In this document: positions 55,041 through 64,000 of the stretch, one piece after another
Position numbering within the stretch: the stretch's first letter is position 1
How the letters are laid out: the number at the start of each line of letters is the position of its first letter
Origin: Isoetes taiwanensis
Lineage: Eukaryota; Streptophyta; Lycopodiopsida; Isoetales; Isoetaceae
NCBI GenBank assembly: GCA_021234155.1
Contig: JAJEKV010000009.1
Span: 12,840,546-12,904,545, forward strand
Direction: 5' to 3'
DNA length: 64,000 nt
Program-made: the position numbers and the translations under genes
The notes under the pieces: model-generated
The model's input: only the letters and a program-made list of their open reading frames with translations
Told to the model about the DNA's origin: nothing
Database searches by the model: none

Positions 55041-56322
55041 GTGTCAAATGTGACGCATAGACGAAGCTCCAACTGTCATAAAACACCATCTAAAAATGCA
55101 TGACAAGATGCAAACCATTCCTCCAAAGCCCAACAAACTAACCCAAATGAAGATGCCTCTTGTATAAAGCATGTAACTATCAACTCCAAAGAAACAGACG
55201 AGCAAGCTGGAAAGGTCAATAAGCAGTGAACTAACAATTAAAAAACATTGCAAACCAATGTGAGAATCACACAAAACTGTTAAACCTTAAAAGGGCATAC
55301 CACACTGGTTAGATCTACTCTTGTTAATACATGATTTGCAATTCGCAAAGCGAGAACCAAATCGAAATACTAAATAAAGGATGCTCCAATATTTGATTAG
55401 ACTTACCTCCATATTTGATTAGACTCATCTACTATCGACTTGTAGAAAATCACCCATCTAAGTAGTAAATAGTACAACAAATACGACAGGAACCACCCAC
55501 CAAGTCCACAAACAAAACGGGCCCAAAGGCTTTAGACATTACAATGAATACTACATCACAAGACATCGTGCAGGAATAGAATATTCTAGACATAGGAGCT
55601 TACAAGACAACTAGAGATCATGCAAAAGGCTAGTTGTTGCACCAAATGGTTGTATAAGAGAAAATGTAGTAAGAAATACCAGAATATTGTCAACAAGCAA
55701 ACGATTTTGAGGGAGACCAGCTGACAAAACAAGGTCACAAGATGACTGGGCAAAGAAAAAACTATAGAAAGTTGGTAAAGGGTGGCTAGCATACACAGCA
55801 GTAAACTGGAAGGTCAAGCGTAGAACCACACAAAGGTAAACTTCCAAAACAGAAACCTTATTACCAATACCTTCAAACGGTCAAATCCATGTCATTGCAC
55901 TATGAATCGCGATCTTCTGCATGTGCACATCGCATTAGCTTCAGAAATGAGTAGAAATGGAGCTCAAATATATAGCACTCGAATCCTATGCCTTTCAAGG
56001 AAGCTCGAAGATAAGTCGTAAACAATACAACAGGCATTCTCCACCAAGTTCACAATGAAACAAGGTTTCTATAAAGGCTTTAGACATGGCATCAATCAAA
56101 GGCATACGACAAGACATCTTGTAGCAGCATTCTAACTCGAAGAAAGGACAATAGTCACGTGTCAAACAACTAAATATGAAGCACACGAATGGATTGAGAG
56201 CTACACTTAGAAGACCATGCTGAAAAGACTTCAATTGCTGAAAACCATGGCTAATCTAGGACTACCATGACTGAGGAAAAACAAGAGCTCCCGACCAACT
56301 ATCATGAGAAAAATAGGAACTT

Positions 56323-56597
56323 GGGTTAAAGCATGTTAGGGTGTACCACTTTTGGAACCTACCTAAAATATCCACTGGGTACTCACATATGGTGACATTG
56401 CTTCATGCTCATGATAATGGGTGATATGAAAAGTGCTCTAAGACATCATGCTTTTATTACTCTCAATCATGAAGCAAAAATATTGACTATTAGCTTTGAT
56501 TTAAGTACTTTTAATATCAATTAGGTACCTGCAGAAAAAGTACTCAAAAACTACCTTTTAGATACTTTTTTTGGCACACCCTAACATGCTCTCACCC
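56323..56597. mobile_element. MITE, 275 bp, TSD ACTT
   Basis: Terminal inverted repeats of about 26 bp: the left begins GGGTTAAAGCATGTTAGGGT, and the right end is the reverse complement with three differences (GGGTGAGAGCATGTTAGGGT). ACTT flanks both sides (56319-56322 and 56598-56601). No coding capacity. The superfamily cannot be assigned from the 4-bp duplication alone. Confidence 0.8.
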
Positions 56598-58360
56598 ACT
56601 TGTAATTGCATAAGAGCGAAAAAGGTAATTGCAATTGCATAGTGCTAAACTTTGAACTTGGAACACAGTATAGCAGAGTCCAAAACAAAGCCAGGGCTTG
56701 ACAGAGATGTATTGACCAACAACTATGAGAAAAATATAGGAAAACTAAATAGAGTTAGAGTGGGAACCCTAAAACGAAATAGTCAAATCCAAAATAAAGC
56801 CAAATTTTGACAGAGCTACCCTTTGAATCCAAAGGGTGAAAATAGCAGAGAGCAAAACAAAGTCAAGATTTGGCAAAGCTAGGATTTAAACTTGGATCTA
56901 CCAACATAAAATACAAAAAAACTAATTTACAAGTCATAGGTCACACGCGGAAGAACAAGAATAAAGAAATCAAAACTGCACTAAAGCATCAATGTAGCAA
57001 GCAACAACGCATCTCTTGGATAAAAGCATAATTCTGGTCGAACGGAGGCAGTCACATGGCAAATAGGTGGTCAAGATGCTTCCCCTGGGAAGAACATGCC
57101 CTGATCGTCTGCCACTGCATATTGGTTCTACAACATCACGTTAAAATTGCGGGCTTTGCAGTGCACAGACCGTGCCCACATGAACGGGCTTTGCAGCATA
57201 CAGACCGTGTCCACATGAAATTCTAAGGACTGAAACGCCGTCAAACTCAGATCTATACAACAAGGAAGGGAAAAAGCTCACCAACAACAAGAACCAGCTG
57301 CAATCCTATCATACACTGGCGACAAGCAACTCTCGCTTCCAAAAATGTAGCACCATAGCTCCAGGCAACAAAGCTTCAAACAACTCGAAGAATCAAGCAC
57401 AGCCAATGCTATCTTTCGAAACCCTAAATCGTTCTCTGCTAGTATGCGTGCAATTTGTATGAGTTCACGAGACTAGACATATAACAAGACAGGGAGAGCA
57501 AGCAAGCTCGAGTATTGTTGAAGAGATAGAATGCGTCCAGCGCCTAGGATAGGCGACCACAAAGGGAGAGGCTCAAAGACGGCTGATGAAAATGAAAGAG
57601 ATGCAAAAGGCTATAAATACTCTAAGGGAACTCTCTCAACTAGCCTCAAGAAGCGGATTTATCTGCTAATCTTGAAACGCAGATAAATCATACTTATTTA
57701 ATATTCAAACTATATTGGTTAACTTTATTGTTTTTTATAGCATTTAAATTCCCGCCTCCTTACCCATCCTATCTCCATCCCCTTCCCTTTCAATACTTGT
57801 TAATTTCCTCTGCCTTCCCTCTCCCCACCCCTTTTCCTCTTCTCCTCCCCTTCCTTCCCTTCCCCTCCCCTCTACCTGCCCTCTGCCCCTTTTCCCCCTT
57901 CCCCTCCTCAATGTGTGCTTGTTTTACCCTCTCCTCAACATGTGCCCCCCTTCCTCTCCTCTTAGTCAGTGAGGCTTTGCCTTGCTTCTCGACTATAGAG
58001 TCGAGAATATATCTATACGAAAATATAATTATAATGCACTAATAATAGTATTGTATTCTATGTCATTAATCAATATATTTTATAGTTGATAAGTATTTAT
58101 AAGTTTTATTTATTTAATATTCAAACTATATTGGTTAACTTTATTGTTTTTATAGCATTTAAATTCCCGCCTCCATACCCATCCTATCTCCATCCCCTTT
58201 CCTTTCAATACTTGTTAATTTCCTCTGCCTTCCCACTCCCCGCTCCTCCCTCTTCTCCTCCCCTCTCCCTGCTCTCTGCCCCTTTTCCCCCTTCCCCTTC
58301 TCAATGTGTGCTTGTTTTACCCTCTCCTCAACATGTGCCCCCTTCCTCTCCTCTTAGTAG

Positions 58361-60460
58361 ATAATTTTATTTGTATCTTCATAAATTTTGTGAACTTTCT
58401 CAGCTGGTTGTTTGTAACTTTTGTGAGAAAATAACATGAACCAGTTCTTGTTGTATGATGCAAAAATATAGCAGATATTCAATGCAAAACTTAGTTTTTT
58501 TTTTCATGAGTGCCACTTTACTGAATGAGTTCCAACCGTCGGAATAAGTTCCACTTTAAGTATATGGTGCTTAAAAGAAAAACATTCTTCACATCGAAGT
58601 AGATGAAATGTTTAAGAAAGCCAAAGTGTATTCTCGAATACACTTTTGCTATTTGGGAATGGTGAAAATGTACTCTGGAATACAAGAATAAGAATAAAAA
58701 GAAAGAAAGCACTTACCAAACTAAACTCTCGTACCCTGCTTGTACAAGGGAGCCAAAATGGTTTTTGAAGTTGGCTTCAACCAGCCTAGCCTGCATGCTT
58801 GAATGGACTACAACTAATCTCCAATGATTAGCTATATTGTGATTTGTTTTAGGCCATTGATAAAATCATTTAACTCCGAATTCCTAAAAGAGTGGTCATC
58901 ATTATGATTGTCCTTTATCTTGAAGCCATAAAGGATGTCTGCAATGATAAGCATGAAATCTTGAGGCTTGATAGTCCAGACCAATTTATTGCAGTCCCCA
59001 TAAAAAATCAAGAACAGATTATTTTGGTCAAAGAAATTGAATCTCTCGTACTCAAAAGGTTCCACTTTTGAGGTCCTCCTTTCAGCAAGGTTCCTTTCTT
59101 CACGTGCAATCCTTACTAGTGTTGAAAGTATGAGTTAACTAGATTTTTCAACTTGAGCAAACACTGCAAATTTACTGCCTGAAGCACACTAGAGAAATTA
59201 AGTCAATTAATAACTTTGAATGATCTATGATCTATGCCACAAGTACTTGGTTGAAGTAAAGCACAAATTTCCTAAGGAAATCTATGAATGCAAGGGAGCC
59301 ACAATATGGTCCCTAATCCCTTGCAATATATCAAGAATTTCAACCTTCATACATAATCATAGTCATTAATGCTCCAGGTTTACTGTAGCTACGAGATTGC
59401 CTTAAACACTGTAGCAATCTCGTTTCTGCTCCGAAAACAAACCTTTGAACGTGAATACTTATTCAATGCATACGATCTACAGTGAGCTCATCGTTTAGCA
59501 ACAAATCATTCGTATTTATGCTGTTCTCCGTCGGTTTAGTTAGGATAGAAGTTCTAAGTTTAGATTGCGGTGGCTCTGAGATATCCCACAGGCGTTACTA
59601 GCAAAATCCCAACACTTACGAATTATCCCACATACGTGCACAGATAATTTCGACTTACGACCATTGAACCTTTAAACCCTTTAAAAAAAACCCCTTTCAA
59701 TCTTATGTGCTTCTTGTTTTCATGTCACCATAAGATTCAACCTTATCATTCAATGCTCTTTAAGCAAGTTATCCAACACCTCTGACCTTAGGTTAACCAT
59801 ATGCATTTGACTTCCATCTCTAAGTTCAACTGTAAGCAGAAAGATTTACATGACCATATTTCTAACAACTAGTTGTATGAAACCCTCAGGAAGGTCCTTA
59901 TTTTTCTTTTTGCTTTGTAAGTTTGGAGCAGAATTAGTAAACCTTTAAGAACAATATTAGTAAAACAAGGGAACTTACCCAGTCTTCTAAGTTTGGGGCA
60001 TATTGTATTATATGTATATCTGGTGTTGGAATGGGATAGAGTTCTCAACATCTTTCCCATGTTCGCATATTGAGTTGCTTCACTAATCACGTTTGACATG
60101 TAATTACGTTCTTTTGCTTCAAATCCTCTCCATATATTCCGTAAAAATAAAGAACTTCCTATGCATGAAACTTGATCTCGTCGAGTAAGCTCATTTTTGG
60201 TTTATATTCATTGTCAGATTGTGCATATTGGCAATGATTTTAGTTTCTTCATCAGAAAGACCACAGTAAACTACACAAAGGATTTGGGATTTAGCTTCTC
60301 CTTTTACAACTGCCTTTTTGCCTTGAAGATGTGGTTACCCCTATCACGTAGTGCATGTATTGTTCTGCTTGCTCAATATCATACTCTTTGGGGTCTGTAC
60401 ACTACTCATTGTCCACTAGCACCACCACTATTAGTGCCGTATAGATGTTAGAGTTGCTCC
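58361..60460. other. Stretch without a recognised gene
   Basis: A minus-strand frame at 59065-58832 (FEYERFNFFDQNN) is protein-like but unassigned. A 10-bp hairpin ACGAGATTGC/GCAATCTCGT lies at 59391-59423. No mobile-element termini identified. Confidence 0.5.
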
Positions 60461-60462
60461 AG

Positions 60463-60922
60463 ATTCTGTGATGGTCCTTCACCCGACACTTGTTGTTACT
60501 GAAATACTTGACACAACGCTCAAGATTCCACGGGTGCAGAACCTACATATCGTCCCCAAGCCCAAATAATATGTTGCGGTCCCCCTAAGCTACGGGTCTC
60601 TAGCTCAGGGGAATAACCTTCACCTAGAAGCAACTCGACGTGACCAACGTCGAGTCCGCACTATTGTTAAGCAATCAATACTAGCGAGTGGGCACTGATG
60701 AAGCTCACTAGTGTGGACTCGATGCTGGTCACGTCGAGTTGCTTCTAGGTGAAAGTTATTCCCCTGAGCTAAAGATCCGTAGCCTAGGGGGGCCGCAACA
60801 TATTATTTGGGCTTGGGGACGACGTGTAGGTTCTGCACACGTGGAATCTTGAGCATTGTGTTAAGTATTTCAGTGACAAGTAGTGCCGGGCGAAGGACGG
60901 CCACAAAATTGGTATCAGAGCC
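60463..60922. repeat. Head-to-head inverted LTRs with primer-binding site
   Basis: Two arms of about 195 bp (about 60466-60659 and 60712-60905) are inverted copies of each other and are separated by about 50 bp. Each arm, read outward from the centre, runs TGGACTCGA-like to a CCACA or CATCACA end. Directly beyond the right arm is TTGGTATCAGAGCC (60909-60922), the usual complement of initiator tRNA-Met used by Copia elements. The right arm is therefore a 5' LTR and the left arm an inverted LTR. No pol sequence follows. Confidence 0.75.
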
Positions 60923-61075
60923 AGTCACGGGTTGAACCTAGTCATTGTTTAAAAAAAAAGGAAAAAGAAAAAAAAAACTATGAGATCTGAACTCAAAGCA
61001 AATTTTATCTACAATGATTTTCTGGTAAGCCATCACAAAAATACTTTCAATGTCAATACACTATTTCTAAGGTAT

Positions 61076-63182
61076 AAATGGAGCACTTGATCTTGAACTA
61101 GAAATCTCATTGATAGATCGAGAAAATATGCTAGGCGGAACCCTAAAAAGCCTCCTAGGGCGGCGGCGGGCACCTTGGATTTAAATCTTGAAGCCTCCCA
61201 GGAGGCCGATTCGATCTTTGGAGGAGCGGCGATGGATGCTGCTAAACCGACCCTCCGGAGTTCTTCACAAATGCTTGAATGATATTACTTATTGGTTATA
61301 TTTGGGCGGTTTGCAGGCGGTGTTGTTTGATAGAGTATGGCCGATGCCCCTACTTCTCTCTACCGTGACGTTTTTGGCCAGAGTAAGAAATGGCATTCGG
61401 GTTATTGTCTTGTGCCCTTGGTGAAGGTCATTTCATTCGTAATAGCAAGCGCTTCATAGTCCTTGGAATCTTGAGCCCCAACATTTTTGTTGTGTTTTTC
61501 TTGGGTCCTCTAGACTGCATCTTCTACAAACTAGTGTTAGTGGTTCTTGAATAATAGTAAGCATGGTTTTTCAGCTCTGGCATAACAGGGCTTCTGTGTT
61601 GCATGTTTGTTATTCTTCAAGATCCTTTCTAGCAAATAGATAGTATAGAGCAGAGGAAGTTAGAGCTAGTTGGGAGAGGAGAGTTGGGAGCAAATGGACC
61701 ACCCCTTTGGGGCAGACCAGTGATACCTTGCAAAGCGAGGAAGGCGGAGGCGATAAGTTCATTAGTACATTATTGAAACAAGCTCCTCTAGTACTTTTAT
61801 TACAATGCATGGCGGCAGCCAAGTGCTTGGTTAACGGGTATGAAGTTGTTCTCTTGTTCCTCTGCTTACGGTCTATTATCTTTCTCTGCTTTGCTAAGCG
61901 CAAAGCATGGATCTCGATGCGCGCACTCATCATGCGGTGGTGTGCGCACTCATTGCGGTTTATGGTACCGCACTCATTGCAGTCCTGCTTGTAGTTGAAT
62001 GAAATGTTATAGAAGCAGGTCTTCTGTGTCGCTAGCCTATTACTGTTTCTATGCTAGATGAACACCTTGAATATTCAGGCTATGTTCCTTTTGTATGGCT
62101 CTAGTTTGGTGGGATAACTTATGATGTCTTCTACAGCTTGGCAGTTTCAGTATCAGGTTTGTCTTTGCATTTTCATTTGGCTGGTGCTCTTCCTACTCTT
62201 GCAATAGCAAATCAGCAGAGAATCCAATGGGCTTTGAATTTATTAAGCCGGCATTTGAAGGCCCTCTCTATTCTATGTGGATGAACTTTGTGAGAGTAAT
62301 CGTTTGCGCAGGATTTACAAGAAAATATTTCGGTGGGAAACTTAATATTGGAAATCATGTTTCAGATGATGGTAAGTTCTATCTAGGTGAGGATGCGGTG
62401 ATGAATTTGGCACTTACACTCTACGTTGGAGTTAGATCATTAAGTTTTGCTTCTTTTCAAGTGCTATCTTTGAAGCAACTATTCTTTTTAGAAGGATGTT
62501 CAGATAGGCGTGCTCTCTTGTCCCAGCCAAGAGAAGCTTTATGTGGCATTTCTATAATCTAGTGTCCCAAGAATGGCTACCTGCAGTATTAGGAGACGGG
62601 AGGCCCCTGATATATGCGCGCATGGTTCTAGTGGAGACAAGGCCACTAGGGCTAGATGTTATGGGTCAGTTTTGGCACTTCGATTCTAGAGGCGATTTAA
62701 GCATGGTGTGAGGGTTGGAGAAGAGGTAGAGCAAGGCTCCCATAGTATCCGATTGTCATTTGAAGCTGCTATTTTTTTAGAAGCTTCATCGGGATCATGG
62801 GTCAAAATTGACAGACTTTGCAAAGGCTGTCTTTGGTGCCACTAGTGATTGGAATTGTCTCATAGAGTTTGGTCTTTAAGTGCTACAACTTAGGGCCGAG
62901 TTTTTTTTTTGAGGTTAGTGGGGCGGGTTGGTTACATAAGCGACTAACTTAGGAAATTGAGGAATTATATCTTCCATAGTACTTGGTTGTTGGGAAGAGG
63001 TTTAGCTATTGCTATAGTACTTTTTGGAAAAGATGGGCCCCCCCATAGTACTAATGAGCAAGGAAGAGGTTGAGAGACCTCCAATAGAGTACTGCAGTGG
63101 CTGGCTATGTATCTTACTATGCTCTTCACTAGGTGAATAAGGGCTTTGTACCAATTTTATATTAATAAAAATAAAAATCTTA

Positions 63183-63214
<32 letters not shown>

Positions 63215-63223
63215 GGAGCACTT
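61076..63223 (+). mobile_element. Poly(A) retroposon with 13-bp target-site duplication
   Basis: AAATGGAGCACTT occurs at 61076-61088 and 63211-63223, the latter directly after a poly(A) run (63188-63213) preceded by TTAATAAAAATAAAAATC. The 2.1-kb body has no complete ORF. A Gly/Ala-rich frame near 61150-61250 and the frame 62227-62562 are unassigned. Most likely a non-autonomous LINE derivative or a decayed LINE with internal deletion. Confidence 0.75.
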
Positions 63224-64000
63224 TCTATTACAGAACTTGAGGTAGAATACAGAATAGTAACATGTCTGAACATGGTTCTGGAGTATCCTATAGTCTAATA
63301 TAGGTAGGTACAATTCATAAAGCATAATGGTTATTCCTAGCTCCACAAATGAGGTTATGTTGGAGGTATGATTGTATCATGAATCATGAGACAAAGCATC
63401 GTATAGCAAAGAATATCAACATGTTAAAGAATAGTTTTAGATTAATATTGTATCACCTAGTAAAGGTACAACTCGTGTCATTACTACTTGTGTTTAGGAA
63501 CTTAATCCATTCTCTTTTGATATCTAGTACTTCATCACCTCTTCGAGGAACTCACAATGCAAGTGAGAGTTGGAATCTCAACCTAGAATCCTCTTGTCAC
63601 ATAAAATATAACAATTTATTATTTTCCTATTATTTACAATAGTTTATAAGTGATGAAATAGATAGTGCTAGTTTGCTTAATGAATAATGGTTAAGCAAGG
63701 TAATAAACTACCTTATGTTAGGGTATGTACACGCCACAATATTCACTCGTTAAACCATTCCTATACCATTGTTACGCTCATAACAATTGCTTCCCAACCA
63801 TGTTAGAGGACCATGACATAATCTCTAATTTTCCTTTGTAATTAACTTGGGGTTAATGTTTGTATGTACATGGATTTGCAATATTGGGATGTAAATGACA
63901 AATTATATCCGATGTTTAATTATCATAGGTTGACTGCAATTAACAGTAAGCACTGTAAACACATAGGATATGCCTATGTGGATCTGACACAATTATAGCA
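63224..64000. other. Right edge, no gene recognised
   Basis: AT-rich sequence with a 97-codon frame at 63349-63642 that has no recognisable motif. No repeats seen. Confidence 0.5.

Larger units (their letters stand above)
52348..57694. mobile_element. 5.3-kb non-coding insertion, Helitron-like organisation
   Basis: The boundaries are defined by the adjacent uninterrupted paralogue at 58101-58115. The insert contains two head-to-tail units, 52348-53270 and 53271-57694. Both begin CTAGAACCTAGTTGC or CTAGAGCCTAGTTGC and end GCAGATAAATCATACT. Their last 140 bp are similar, while the interiors differ. The right end has an 11-bp stem GATTTATCTGC/GCAGATAAATC about 5 bp from the terminus. Only about 2 bp of target overlap is seen, arguing against an LTR element. 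Conserved ends with variable interior and a terminal hairpin recall Helitrons, but the terminal CTRR is missing. Diverged internal repeats recur (53520/53980; 53830/55140; 55494/56021). No protein found. Confidence 0.55.
52226..58360. repeat. Tandem duplication X-Y / X'-Y' opened by an insertion
   Basis: X (52226-52347) and X' (57966-58111) share GTGAGGCTTTGCC, the hairpin TTCTCGACTATAGAGTCGAGAA, and the AT-rich end TTGATAAGTATTTATAAG. Y (57695-57965) and Y' (58112-58360) share TTTAATATTCAAACTATATT, the C/T-rich block and the end CCTCTCCTCTTAG. X'-Y' is continuous, while X and Y are separated by the 5.3-kb insertion. Confidence 0.85.

Noticed and set aside
57728-58364. Two Pro/Leu-rich proteins of about 100 codons
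   Set aside because: They are translations of the duplicated C/T-rich block Y and Y'.
59391-59423. Hairpin ACGAGATTGC/GCAATCTCGT as a terminator or miRNA precursor
   Set aside because: Stem of only 10 bp with a 13-base loop and no T-run or longer pairing; chance is likely in 64 kb.

Overview
The window looks like nuclear DNA of a land plant with a large, repeat-rich genome. Evidence: plant-type Copia and L1 retroelements with poly(A) tails and target-site duplications, GT-AG introns, a LORELEI/LLG-type secreted protein gene, a calmodulin-like pseudogene, and very low gene density. The intron-bearing Penelope-like element and the mostly decayed elements fit a non-flowering lineage (lycophyte, fern or gymnosperm), but I cannot name the species. 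Nothing resembles a bacterial operon, a CRISPR array or an organelle genome.

Layout. 1-5 kb: a decayed LINE on the minus strand, then an internally deleted Copia element (1553-4690) whose 3' LTR is split by a 1.5-kb solo LTR and also carries a 35-bp poly(A) micro-insertion; then a second LINE tail on the plus strand. 5.2-5.8 kb: a GC-rich degenerate repeat island. 6.2-9.5 kb: gene-like debris, the best part being a minus-strand protein-kinase-like pseudogene. 9.9-13.6 kb: tandem repeats, two (GAA)n tracts and non-coding sequence. 13.4-20.2 kb: an intron-containing Penelope-like retroelement (PLE) with a long unrecognised N-terminal part, ending near a 13-N assembly gap. 22.4-23.1 kb: a frameshifted four-EF-hand calmodulin-like pseudogene (minus strand). 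24.5-25.0 kb: a degenerate GAATCT-type satellite.

25.3-30.5 kb: a long LINE whose ORF1 frame is kept open except for about eight stop codons, most of them C-to-T-type, ending in a (CATT)n tail. 31.0-38.1 kb: a full-length L1 element with a perfect 16-bp target-site duplication, an intact 595-codon ORF1 and a frameshifted ORF2. 39.8-40.3 kb: the only protein-coding gene that looks intact, a two-exon LLG-type secreted protein with eight cysteines but no GPI-anchor tail. 40.8-41.5 kb: a degenerate CCTCCGGGATCACCA repeat. 43.7-43.9 kb: a LINE 3' end. 47.4-48.8 kb: a GC-rich cluster of GGGTTCGCC/GCGAACCC hairpins. 49.9-50.9 kb: a 5'-truncated LINE with a 17-bp target-site duplication.

52.2-58.4 kb: a tandemly duplicated segment, one copy of which was opened by a 5.3-kb non-coding insertion; the neighbouring copy preserves the empty site. 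A MITE with 4-bp TSD sits inside the insertion. 60.5-60.9 kb: a head-to-head inverted LTR pair next to a tRNA-Met-type primer-binding site. 61.1-63.2 kb: a poly(A) retroposon with a 13-bp target-site duplication. There is no shared pathway among the genes; the window is mainly a record of successive insertions and their decay. The PLE is the best candidate for something new.
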